Assembly (NCBI GenBank): GCA_002337125.1
Contig: DDFJ01000004.1
Span: 1,229,889-1,293,888 of the forward strand
DNA length: 64,000 bases
Reading direction: 5' to 3'
Origin: Chitinophagaceae bacterium UBA1931
GTDB taxonomy: Bacteria; Bacteroidota; Bacteroidia; Chitinophagales; Chitinophagaceae
A program made the position numbers and the translations under genes. Of this stretch, positions 52,139 through 60,832 are shown piece after piece (within the stretch, counting starts at the first letter, position 1; each line of letters starts with the position of its first letter). The notes beneath the pieces are model-generated. The model did not search any database and was not told where the DNA came from. It was given only the letters and a program-made list of their open reading frames with translations.

Positions 52139-55024
52139 TTATTGTCTTGCTCTTACTCTTTTGTTGTTGTTACCTGCAGGTGCTACCCTGGGTTGTCCAC
52201 CTCTTTTTGATTGACCACCGAACTTACGTGGATAATAGGCAATGGTCAGCATAAAAAACTGCTGCAGCCCGTTAGATACAGTTGTTGTAATAGTGTTGCT
52301 GCCAGAAGCAATCAGGATGTTTTTGTTTTGCCTTAAAATATCCATTGCTGAAAACTTTGCTTCCAGTTGCTTTGCTTTAAAAAACCGGTAGCTCACAAAC
52401 GCATTCCACAGTGCTGAACTTTGTTTCGTAGTATTATTCTTTACATAGTTAAGTGTATTACTGAACGTAAGATCTTTCGGGTACTGAAGATTAATATTTG
52501 CACCGGTAACATAATTTGTATTTTTAAAAGAACGCAGGTTAATTCCGGTTTGTATACTGTTGCTCATATTAACTCCCTGCGAAACGGAGAAGTTAACAAT
52601 TTCATTTAATGCAAAATAAACACGCAGTGAATTATTGATATTCTGAATACGGGAAGTTGAAAAGATATTATCAATATAATTTGGCGACAAGCTGTTATAA
52701 ACTGTTCCGTTATAAGTAAACTGCAGTACATTTTTTTTAATGCGGATGGATGTATTGAAATTACCACCTATGCTCCAGTTCTTTCTTCCGTCAATATTAA
52801 TCAGGTAAATATTTCTTCTTCCAAGGTCATCATAAAAACTACTGTCGGCAATATCATCGTTTACAAAACTGTAACTACCATAAACGTTTAAGTTAATATC
52901 CGCTTTCTTATTTCTGTTATTACCCCTGCTGTAGTTAACACTGAAACTGAAGTTGTTTGTTTTAGATGGACTTAAAAAAGCATTACCATAATTGAACGAA
53001 TAAAGATTTGCGCTATCAATAATGGGAAACAGTTGATCAATGCCGGGAATCGTAAAACTTTTTGCATGATTGATGCTACCGCTTACATTGTAACCATTTG
53101 ATTTCTGGTAATAATAGGAAATGCTTGTACTGGGTGTAAAGAACGAAAAATCCCTGCTCAGATTTCGTTTGCTGAAATTGGACTCGTCTTTCTCCCGCAA
53201 GAACTGACCGCCAAGATTAGTTGAAAAAGTAAATGCTTTGTAATAGCGGTTCGACAATCTTTTTGTAAATGTTTTCGAAATGTTAAGTGAAGGTTCTTCA
53301 CTTAACCTGTTATTGTTGTGCAGGTTTGAAATTTTTGTATTTGTAAGGTAAATCTTACTTGCAGAGTCAAAATCACTTACCTTATAATTCAAATCAGATT
53401 TACTGAAAGCAATATTATTTGTAAGCCTGATATTAATATTCCACAGGTTGTTACTGCCAAACAACAAACGCTTTAACGCATTATAAGTAACATTCACCGA
53501 GTTGCTCCAGTAATTTGAGTTGGTATTGTACAAACGGTTATATGTTGTATTACGGGCAGCATTTTCAAACGAAACGAAATCATTCAAACTGTTACGGATA
53601 TTTTCATTTTCACCATAGGTTGAATTAAATCTCAACGAAAAACTTTTCAGGTTACGTTCGTCACTATCCTTATTTAAAAAACTACCGCTCAGATTTACAT
53701 TACGGGTTTTTGTTTCCGACTCTGAAGACTCTTTGCTTTCGCTTACTTTCCCTTTAGCATCGGTTTGTGTAAGTGTTGATGAAGAAGAACTGCCTGTACC
53801 AGTACTGTTGGTTGCAGCTGCCCGTAGATTCACATCTTTATCCCTGTCTCTTTTATCATAATTCAGAGACATTGTTTTGCTGTCATTTTCCTGCGTGGTA
53901 TTGCGTTGCGAAGATTTGTAGAATGTATTACCACCGGTGCTTGTTATTCCATCTGACTGTGAAAAAATATCATTGACATTTCCTCTTCCTGTAATATTAA
54001 ACGTTAATTGATTGGTGCGCTGATTATTGGTGGTTTCAATAAAACTGTGCTGTACATCGGCTCCAACAAAATATAATTTGTTAACCCCTCTTCCACCAAA
54101 ATTTGCAACATACCTGTTGCGTGGATTAAAGCTGCGGAAAGTTGTTTCGCCCAGCAGCGATTGCAGATCATCAACATTTTTATTGATGTTGTTGATTGCA
54201 CCTCCAAGTCCCAACCTTGTTTTCTTATTAAATGCCTGTAATCCAAGATCAGCTTCAAAACGTTTATCCGTGCCAATGCCGGCACTTCCTTTTCCAAAAT
54301 ATCCTCTCTTCTTATCAGCTTTCAGTTTAATATTCATGGTAAGAAGCGAATCGGAAGGTGTGCGTTCGGCTGCAGTTTTTGTACGGTCTTCTTCTGTATA
54401 AACCTGAATTTTTTCAATTGCATTTTTTGGAAGATTTTGTGTGGCAATGGCTGGATCGTTTCCAAAAAAAGGTTTGCCATCAACATACACATTGGTTACT
54501 TTTTTACCATTTACAGTTACCGTACCATCGCCCCAGAGAGTAATGCCCGGCACTTTCCGCAACATATCTTCCACCACAGCATTTGAATCGAGTTTAAAAG
54601 CAGCAGGATTTATTTCAAGTGTATCGCCATTCATACGTATTGGCAACACAGCCTGTATAACCACTTCATCAAGGTTCTTAAAATTACCTCCCATCTTTAT
54701 TACAGAAAAATCATAAGCCGGGTGAACACTATCAAGCTTAATTGTTTTTGAAAAAGATTTGTATCCCGAAAAACTAAGGCTTACCAGCAACTGCATATTT
54801 AATGGCACCTGCTGAAAATTAAATTCGCCTGATGGGTTGGTCAGCTGGTAATTCAGTAAAGTGGAATCACTTTTTTTATAAATCAATACCGTTACAGCTT
54901 CCAGCGAGTAATCATTGGCAGAGTCTTTTACAACTCCTGTAACTGAACCTGGAACAGCAGTTTTTTTCTCTTGTGAAAGTGCAAAGAATGGTAACAGCAG
55001 CAGTAATAAGGCAGTTAATTTCAT
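52139..55024 (-). CDS. Outer-membrane beta-barrel protein, TonB-receptor-like
   Basis: 961 residues. Signal peptide, then a carboxypeptidase-regulatory-like domain (GSVTGVVKDSANDYSLEAVTVLIYKKSDST, about 25-110), a plug-like domain (PAAFKLDSNAVVEDMLRKVPGI, VTVNGKKVTNVYVDGKPFFGNDP) and a 22-strand-type barrel rich in Asn/Ser/Tyr. It matches the family of large barrels (OMP_b-brl type) that lack some TonB-receptor features. The C-terminus is a basic tail (NNKRVRARQ) rather than a terminal Phe, which is unusual. Its start overlaps the stop of the upstream gene by 4 bp. Confidence 0.82.
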   Translation of the reverse strand: MKLTALLLLLLPFFALSQEKKTAVPGSVTGVVKDSANDYSLEAVTVLIYKKSDSTLLNYQLTNPSGEFNFQQVPLNMQLLVSLSFSGYKSFSKTIKLDSVHPAYDFSVIKMGGNFKNLDEVVIQAVLPIRMNGDTLEINPAAFKLDSNAVVEDMLRKVPGITLWGDGTVTVNGKKVTNVYVDGKPFFGNDPAIATQNLPKNAIEKIQVYTEEDRTKTAAERTPSDSLLTMNIKLKADKKRGYFGKGSAGIGTDKRFEADLGLQAFNKKTRLGLGGAINNINKNVDDLQSLLGETTFRSFNPRNRYVANFGGRGVNKLYFVGADVQHSFIETTNNQRTNQLTFNITGRGNVNDIFSQSDGITSTGGNTFYKSSQRNTTQENDSKTMSLNYDKRDRDKDVNLRAAATNSTGTGSSSSSTLTQTDAKGKVSESKESSESETKTRNVNLSGSFLNKDSDERNLKSFSLRFNSTYGENENIRNSLNDFVSFENAARNTTYNRLYNTNSNYWSNSVNVTYNALKRLLFGSNNLWNINIRLTNNIAFSKSDLNYKVSDFDSASKIYLTNTKISNLHNNNRLSEEPSLNISKTFTKRLSNRYYKAFTFSTNLGGQFLREKDESNFSKRNLSRDFSFFTPSTSISYYYQKSNGYNVSGSINHAKSFTIPGIDQLFPIIDSANLYSFNYGNAFLSPSKTNNFSFSVNYSRGNNRNKKADINLNVYGSYSFVNDDIADSSFYDDLGRRNIYLINIDGRKNWSIGGNFNTSIRIKKNVLQFTYNGTVYNSLSPNYIDNIFSTSRIQNINNSLRVYFALNEIVNFSVSQGVNMSNSIQTGINLRSFKNTNYVTGANINLQYPKDLTFSNTLNYVKNNTTKQSSALWNAFVSYRFFKAKQLEAKFSAMDILRQNKNILIASGSNTITTTVSNGLQQFFMLTIAYYPRKFGGQSKRGGQPRVAPAGNNNKRVRARQ

Positions 55025-56262
55025 TTGGTTTTTGTCAATGGTTTCAGGATGATAATAACAGGATTAGATGATGGTTTGCTGTTTTCAAAATAAGATTTCA
55101 GCAATGGTGAGTATTCAGGATTTTTACTTTGAGTGGCATCTTTTGAACGAAACATCGCATCAGATGAAATACTGCTGTACAAAGCCGTATTGTCGTAATA
55201 CTGAAAACTCCATCCGGTTACGGGCAGGTAAGCATTGCTGCTGTCGGGTGTTATTCTGTTGATGTTGTAAAACCGGTTGCTGTTTCTGTCAAACAAAAAA
55301 CGACGATCACGCTTCTCATAATCCAGCGAAAAAAACAAATAGTTATTAAATGGTACAAGGCTGTAAATACGCCACACATAAGCCGGGTTCATTTGCTTAT
55401 ACTCTCTTAATTCATTGCGTGAGCTGAATTCTTTTGTAAAAAAAGATTTAGGAATTGAATTTTCAAAAGGAAGTACAAAATTATAAAGCATGGTAACACT
55501 GTCGGTAGTAAGCATGTAAATAGAATAATTGTATGTACGGGTAAATAAAAGTGTGCCTTCCAGACCTGTGTTATAAAAACCAATATCAGCAGGATTGGAG
55601 AAATAAGAAGAATTGCGTTTTTTATAAGGAAAATATGCCCTCAGCAGTTTACTGCCGTCAGAAATTTTCAATTCATAATCAACAGAGTCTTTTGCATTCT
55701 TATCTTCCAGTACAACACTGTAAGCCCACTGATTGGATGCAAGATAACTTGGAGCAGCCAAGGCAATATTGAAACCGGGTATTTCGCTGATCTGTTCTTT
55801 GTTAATATCAGCAAGATCGTAAAGAATTGAGCGGCCATATTTTAAACTGCTTTTTGAAAAAGGATTGCGGACAATCTCATCTCTTTCCTGCTCAGTTGGA
55901 CGGAAGTTTTTATTTATCTGCAGCAGGTAAATTGCATTTTCCCTTTCAATAAACTGCATATCAATAACAGTGTATTTATCATCTTTATATTTCTTTAAAA
56001 ATTTCCCTGAACGGTTAAAGAAATACAACCCTCTTGTATCGGAATCAAAAATGACAAAATAGTCCGGGGTTACTACTAACTGGCTTACCTGTCCGAACAA
56101 ACTTTGTTTAGTTGTTTCAAGAGGAACATAAGTGATGCTTTCGAATATTCTTGATTGTGGTGCTCCCAGTGTGGATCCCGGATCGAAATAAAGCGTTTGA
56201 GCAGATTGCCCGGCAGCAAGTTTGGAAATAAATAAGAGCAGGAACAAGAAACCATTTCTCAT
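55021..56262 (-). CDS. Exported propeller-like protein coupled to the barrel gene
   Basis: 413 residues. Signal peptide ending near AAGQSA, followed by a beta-rich chain with blade-like repeats (ESITYVPLETTKQSLFGQVSQLVVTPDYFVIFDSDTRGLYFFNRSGKFLKKY) of the six-bladed propeller kind common in Bacteroidota. No catalytic motif seen. ATGA overlap with the outer-membrane barrel gene implies coupled translation; the two probably act together at the outer membrane, possibly as a receptor with a surface or periplasmic partner. Confidence 0.72.
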   Translation of the reverse strand: MRNGFLFLLLFISKLAAGQSAQTLYFDPGSTLGAPQSRIFESITYVPLETTKQSLFGQVSQLVVTPDYFVIFDSDTRGLYFFNRSGKFLKKYKDDKYTVIDMQFIERENAIYLLQINKNFRPTEQERDEIVRNPFSKSSLKYGRSILYDLADINKEQISEIPGFNIALAAPSYLASNQWAYSVVLEDKNAKDSVDYELKISDGSKLLRAYFPYKKRNSSYFSNPADIGFYNTGLEGTLLFTRTYNYSIYMLTTDSVTMLYNFVLPFENSIPKSFFTKEFSSRNELREYKQMNPAYVWRIYSLVPFNNYLFFSLDYEKRDRRFLFDRNSNRFYNINRITPDSSNAYLPVTGWSFQYYDNTALYSSISSDAMFRSKDATQSKNPEYSPLLKSYFENSKPSSNPVIIILKPLTKTK

Positions 56263-56417
56263 AGATCAGTTTGACGAGATTAGTAAAGAATACCTGCAAG
56301 ATAATTTCTGAAAGCTGCGCCAGATTTATATCAATGGATGAACGGTTACCAGCCTGTTTGGCCAGCACGCTGAACCAGCCGCAGAAACACACATTTCTCA
56401 CCCTAAAGCATTTCAGT

Positions 56418-56425
56418 TACCTTTG
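56418..56425 (+). promoter_or_regulatory. -7 box TACCTTTG of the pseudouridine synthase genes
   Basis: Exact TAnnTTTG, 36 bp before ATG 56462; the upstream alternative start at 56423 overlaps it and is therefore unlikely. Confidence 0.55.
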
Positions 56426-56461
56426 TGCCTCATCCTGTTGCAAAACAGCAAACTTTATAAC

Positions 56462-57481
56462 ATGACAAAAAACAATTTCGGCAAATTCGTTCAGAAAAAA
56501 AGCAACGCCCAGATTAAAGAAGAACACCGCCAGGAAAAGCGAAAAGCCCGTGCTGAAAAGAATGACTATTTTGAAAAGAAAAGACAAGAAGAAGGTCAGT
56601 TTTCAAAAGTAAAAAATCAGAAACCTGCTTCACGAAACATTCAATCGCAAGCATCCAGCCGCAACCAGCAAACAACTGTTAAACCCGTTACATTCAAAAA
56701 AGAATCTGCCGGTGGCGAAATGCCATTGAATAAATACATTGCCCATTGCGGTGTGTGCAGCCGCAGAGATGCTGTTCTGTTTATCAAAGAAGAAAAAGTA
56801 AAGGTTAACGGACAGGTGATCACTGAACCGGGACATAAAGTAACTGACAAGGACGAAGTATTTGTAAACGGAAAAAAAATCAGCATTCAGAAAGACCTGG
56901 TTTATATTCTGCTGAATAAACCGAAAGATTACATTACCACTTCAGAAGATCCGCAGGGAAGAAAAACGATTATGGATCTGATGAAAGGAATACCAACAAG
57001 CCGCATTTATCCTGTTGGTCGCCTTGACAGAAATACAACAGGCGTGTTATTGCTTACAAACGATGGCGAACTCACACAAAAACTTTCGCACCCAAGTTAC
57101 CAGGTAAAAAAGGTGTATGAAGTAACGCTTGATAAACCATTGGAGAAAAAAGATTTTGAAGCCATGCTTGACGGTGTAACACTGGAAGATGGATTTATTG
57201 CGCCTGATGCATTGGGATATCCTGATCCAAAAAATAAAAAAGTGATTGGCATTGAAATTCACAGTGGCCGTAACAGGATTGTACGACGAATGTTTGAACA
57301 CCTGGGTTATGATGTAAAAGGATTGGACCGTGTGTTGTTTGCCAACCTTACAAAGAAAAATGTTGAACGTGGCCGCTGGCGTTATCTCAATGAAAAAGAA
57401 GTAAGATTGCTGAAGTTCCTGAACAAATCGTTTGTAAAAAAGAAAGAAGAAAAAAAAGGCAAAAACAGAGATGAGGAATAA
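56462..57481 (+). CDS. RluB/RsuA-family pseudouridine synthase
   Basis: 339 residues from ATG 56462. A basic, disordered N-terminus (about 85 residues, Lys/Gln/Arg-rich) precedes an S4 domain (PLNKYIAHCGVCSRRDAVLFIKEEKVKVNG) and the catalytic domain with GRLDRNTTG (catalytic Asp), followed by HPSYQVKKVYEVTL and the HSGRNRIVRRMFEHLG motif. Members modify 23S rRNA (RluB, U2605) or 16S rRNA (RsuA); RluB-like is more likely. Overlaps the next gene by 11 bp, so translated as a pair. Confidence 0.87.
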   Translation: MTKNNFGKFVQKKSNAQIKEEHRQEKRKARAEKNDYFEKKRQEEGQFSKVKNQKPASRNIQSQASSRNQQTTVKPVTFKKESAGGEMPLNKYIAHCGVCSRRDAVLFIKEEKVKVNGQVITEPGHKVTDKDEVFVNGKKISIQKDLVYILLNKPKDYITTSEDPQGRKTIMDLMKGIPTSRIYPVGRLDRNTTGVLLLTNDGELTQKLSHPSYQVKKVYEVTLDKPLEKKDFEAMLDGVTLEDGFIAPDALGYPDPKNKKVIGIEIHSGRNRIVRRMFEHLGYDVKGLDRVLFANLTKKNVERGRWRYLNEKEVRLLKFLNKSFVKKKEEKKGKNRDEE

Positions 57482-58193
57482 AGTTGAAATAATTGCTGAA
57501 ACTGATCACTGGATTGCATTGAGCAAAGCTTCCGGTTTATTGTCGATTCCTGACCGTGAACAAAGTGAGCCTTCATTAAAAGACTGGCTCAATGAAAAAT
57601 ATGGCAAGGTCTGGATTATTCACCGTTTGGATAAGTACACCAGCGGGTTGATCGTTTTTGCAAAAGATGAAGAAACACACAAGTTTCTTTCGAACCAGTT
57701 TGCTGAACGTGAAGTAGAAAAATTTTACCTCGGTCTTGTTCATGGTACACTGGTAAATAAAGAAGGAAGTGTTGATGCTGCGATTATGGAGCATCCTGTA
57801 AAAAAGTCAACTTACATTACACACATAAAAGGAAAAGCATCATTAACTGATTATAAAGTGCTGCACGAATATGGCATGTATTCGTGGATACAGTTCCAGA
57901 TTCATACAGGACGTACACACCAGATACGTGTACACATGAAACATATCGGGCACCCCATTGTGTGTGATGATATTTACGGAACAGAACAACCTGTTTTATT
58001 ATCCAGCATCAAACGAAAGAAATTTAAACTTTCCAAAGCCGATGAAGAAGAGCGTCCGTTGCTGAACCGTATGGCACTGCATGCATGGAAGCTGGCGTTT
58101 ACCGATGTTAATGGTGAAAGAAGAGAACTCGAAGCTCCATTATCAAAAGATCTGAAAGCAATGCTTCATCAGTTTGACAAATGGATCAAATAA
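57471..58193 (+). CDS. RluA-family pseudouridine synthase
   Basis: 240 residues. HRLDKYTSGL holds catalytic Asp54, and IHTGRTHQIRVHMKHIGHPIVCDDIYG is the RluA-family motif. No S4 domain, shorter than RluD. Which rRNA or tRNA site it modifies cannot be told. Overlaps the RluB-like gene by 11 bp. Confidence 0.87.
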   Translation: MRNKVEIIAETDHWIALSKASGLLSIPDREQSEPSLKDWLNEKYGKVWIIHRLDKYTSGLIVFAKDEETHKFLSNQFAEREVEKFYLGLVHGTLVNKEGSVDAAIMEHPVKKSTYITHIKGKASLTDYKVLHEYGMYSWIQFQIHTGRTHQIRVHMKHIGHPIVCDDIYGTEQPVLLSSIKRKKFKLSKADEEERPLLNRMALHAWKLAFTDVNGERRELEAPLSKDLKAMLHQFDKWIK

Positions 58194-58208
58194 TGCTTTA
58201 AAAAATCA

Positions 58209-58251
58209 GCCACAAATACACAAATGAATCTATTCATCGTGCATTCGTGGC
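58209..58251. repeat. Imperfect intergenic palindrome (REP-like)
   Basis: GCCACAAATACACAAATGAAT opposes ATTCATCGTGCATTCGTGGC across a short loop, between two convergent genes. The CACGAATGCACGAAT-type motif is, from memory, a recurrent intergenic repeat in many bacterial genomes; also able to act as terminator. Confidence 0.5.
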
Positions 58252-58276
58252 CATTTTACCAAACTAATTACTTCAG

Positions 58277-58912
58277 TTATTTATTGGGTTGCGGAGTATA
58301 ACGCAGGTAAGGTTTCACCACTTTTACACCTTTAGGAAACTTTGAAATTGCATCTTCTGTGCTAACAGCAGGAACTACAATTACATCTTCGCCTTCTTTC
58401 CAGTCAGCAGGAGTTGCCACGCTGTAATTTGCAGTCAGCTGCAATGAATCAATTACACGAAGCACTTCATAAAAATTTCTTCCTGTTGAAGCAGGGTAAG
58501 TAATGAAGAGTTTTACTTTTTTATCGGGACCAATGATGAACAGTGAACGTACAGTAAACGTTTCAGATGCATTGGGATGAATCATATCATACAGGTTGGC
58601 AACAGTTCTGTCTTCATCAGCAATAATAGGAAACTGAACAGTTGTGTTCTGTGTTTCGTTGATGTCGCTTACCCAGCCATTATGCTTGTCCAATCCATCA
58701 ACACTTAATGCCAGCACCTTTACATTTCTTTTTTCAAACTCGTTTTTCAGCAATGCTGTTTTGCCCAGCTCTGTTGTACAAACGGGAGTGTAATCAGCAG
58801 GATGAGAAAATAATACACCCCAGCTGTTTCCGAGGTATTCGTGAAAGTCAATTTCACCTGCAGTTGTTTTTGCTTTAAAATTGGGAGCGATGTCCCCAAG
58901 ACGTAAACTCAT
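58277..58912 (-). CDS. 1-Cys peroxiredoxin (Prx6 type)
   Basis: 211 residues. PADYTPVCTTELG contains the peroxidatic Cys45 in the PxxxTxxC motif; no resolving Cys is present. The Prx6-type C-terminal extension is intact (DWKEGEDVIVVPAVS, KGVKVVKPYLRYTPQP). It reduces peroxides with an external thiol donor in the cytoplasm. Normal length. Confidence 0.92.
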   Translation of the reverse strand: MSLRLGDIAPNFKAKTTAGEIDFHEYLGNSWGVLFSHPADYTPVCTTELGKTALLKNEFEKRNVKVLALSVDGLDKHNGWVSDINETQNTTVQFPIIADEDRTVANLYDMIHPNASETFTVRSLFIIGPDKKVKLFITYPASTGRNFYEVLRVIDSLQLTANYSVATPADWKEGEDVIVVPAVSTEDAISKFPKGVKVVKPYLRYTPQPNK

Positions 58913-59029
58913 AAAATGATTTTAGTTGTTAAACAATGAATAAGCAGCAAATATATTTATTTCCTACTAATCGAATAGACTTTATGAGAATATTTTTTGC
59001 TTTGAAATTTATTTTCAACATAACAAGTG

Positions 59030-60214
59030 TTAGGAAGCATCACGTAAATCATCGTTGTTCCTGCGCTTGTTGGCATTTCGCCCTTTTGTAAGCAGGTCTT
59101 TGCCGAAACGGCCTTTCACTTCATCAATGGCTTTGTACAGGTCGTTTTTACGTTGAATATCCTGGAAGAGATTGGTTTGGGACGATACGTCAATCAGCTC
59201 ACTCAGCTTTACACCGAGCAGGCGTACGGGCTTTCCTTTTTTATAAAGCTGGTGAAATAATTCCTTGGCATTATAAATCAGCTCATCATCATATTGTGTG
59301 TAGGGAACAGTTGCCTGGCGTTGTTGTGTTTCAAAATCGGGGTAACGGATTTTCACTGAAACACAACCCGCCATTTTTTGATCCTGCCGTAATTCATGTG
59401 CGATTTTTTCTGTTAACCTTACGATTTCCGATTCAAGGAACTCAATATCATTCCTGTTTTCGTGAAATGTATTTTCGCTGGAAATAGATTTTGCTTCATG
59501 GAATGAATGAATTTCGCTGAAGCTGATGCCGTGTGCCCGTTGCCATAAATCCCTGCCATGTTTTCCCAGCTGCTGTTCAAGCATTACAGGATTAGTGTTC
59601 TGCAGTTCACCAATTGTTTCAATACCAAGATCGAGTAATGTGTGAAAAGCCTTCTCCCCTATACCGGGAATTTTATTCACACGAAGCGGCGCAAGAAATT
59701 CTTTTTCTTTTCCAAACTCAATAAAAATATAATTGTTAGGCTTGGCAAAATCAGTTCCGATTTTAGCAACAAGCTTGTTACTTGCCATCGCAAATGAAAT
59801 AGGAAGTTTTGTTTCATTAATAATTTCCTGCCGCAAATCAATCGTCCATTGCAGGGGATCAAAAAAACGATCCATTCCAGTCAGGTCAATATAAAATTCA
59901 TCAATTGAAGCCTTCTCAAATAAAGGGGCTTTGGCTGCAATAATATCCGTAACCCAACGGGAATATTTGCTGTAATCATTTCTTGTTCCCTGCACAACAA
60001 TTGCATGCGGACAAAGTTTCATTGCCTGCGCCATTGGCATTCCGCTGTGTACACCAAACACTCTTGTTTCATAGCTGCAGGTGCTTACCACTCCCCTTTC
60101 CTTACTACCACCTACAATTACAGGTTTACCAACGAGTGAAGGATCATTCAAACGTTCTACCGATACAAAAAAAGTATCAAGATCAAAGTGTGCTATAATT
60201 CGCTGGCGTGACAG
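59030..60214 (-). CDS. dinB: DNA polymerase IV, start codon non-canonical
   Basis: About 394 residues if it begins at CTG 60214, 389 at ATT 60199. The Y-family catalytic core is intact: HFDLDTFFVSVE (first metal Asp) lies upstream of the first usual start codon (TTG 60151), SIDEFYIDL carries the second Asp-Glu pair, and IPGIGEKAFHTLLDLGI, the HhH motif, is followed by the little-finger domain. The C-terminus is a basic KGRNANKRRN stretch. It does error-prone translesion synthesis. Since a start at 60151 would delete the catalytic Asp, translation must begin at a rare codon, or a base is wrong in the sequence. Confidence 0.85.
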   Translation of the reverse strand: MSRQRIIAHFDLDTFFVSVERLNDPSLVGKPVIVGGSKERGVVSTCSYETRVFGVHSGMPMAQAMKLCPHAIVVQGTRNDYSKYSRWVTDIIAAKAPLFEKASIDEFYIDLTGMDRFFDPLQWTIDLRQEIINETKLPISFAMASNKLVAKIGTDFAKPNNYIFIEFGKEKEFLAPLRVNKIPGIGEKAFHTLLDLGIETIGELQNTNPVMLEQQLGKHGRDLWQRAHGISFSEIHSFHEAKSISSENTFHENRNDIEFLESEIVRLTEKIAHELRQDQKMAGCVSVKIRYPDFETQQRQATVPYTQYDDELIYNAKELFHQLYKKGKPVRLLGVKLSELIDVSSQTNLFQDIQRKNDLYKAIDEVKGRFGKDLLTKGRNANKRRNNDDLRDAS

Positions 60215-60287
60215 ATGATAAAGTTACGCAGGGAAAAATATCCGTTGATTTTATTATTTGTGTTAATTTAATTGCTTAAACGAAAAC

Positions 60288-60764
60288 ATGAATCTCGATT
60301 GGTTAAAAAGCGGCATTGCGCCATTAGATAATCTGATTTCTTTTCTGCACAAGCAATCCCAAACAGCTGATGTGCTGAAAAAACAATTGCTGATGGAGCT
60401 GCGCAACAATCTCAACATTTTTAAAAATGCTTTTTTGAATAAAGCCAATCCTGATACAGTAATTGATCTGCTAAGCAACGAAGCCATACAAGATGCTGTT
60501 AAAAACAATTTTGCATTTAAAAAACTGAAAGCCGGCAGCATTGAACCCTATCATGTGTTTGATGAACGCAATAAAAAATATATTGGATGGAATGCAGAAA
60601 AGCTGATGGATAAAATTGATGAAAAAATTGTGGAACTGAAAAACCTGAAGAAGATGAATAACGGCACAGTAAATAATCTTAAAAATAATGTGCCGCTGAT
60701 GATCAGCAACCTTTACTTCAGAATGAAACTGATGGCTGATTTTATAAAAAGTGATTTTAAATAA
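60288..60764 (+). CDS. Hypothetical cytoplasmic protein
   Basis: 158 residues, helical, Lys/Asn-rich (LDNLISFLHKQSQTADVLKKQLLMELRNNLNIFKNAF and LKNLKKMNNGTVNNLKNNVPLMISNLYFRMKLMADFI). No Cys, no signal peptide, no family recognised. Divergent from dinB, whose start region it shares. Confidence 0.6.
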   Translation: MNLDWLKSGIAPLDNLISFLHKQSQTADVLKKQLLMELRNNLNIFKNAFLNKANPDTVIDLLSNEAIQDAVKNNFAFKKLKAGSIEPYHVFDERNKKYIGWNAEKLMDKIDEKIVELKNLKKMNNGTVNNLKNNVPLMISNLYFRMKLMADFIKSDFK

Positions 60765-60780
60765 ACAGTTTTAAAAAATA

Positions 60781-60814
60781 AAAAAGGTGATGTTGTTCCA
60801 ACATCACCTTTTTT
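60781..60814. terminator. Bidirectional terminator
   Basis: Perfect 15-bp stem AAAAAGGTGATGTTG (60781-60795) / CAACATCACCTTTTT (60799-60813), T-tracts both ways; serves the hypothetical gene and the convergent dipeptidase gene. Confidence 0.9.
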
Positions 60815-60832
60815 AATAAATCCATTTTCTTT

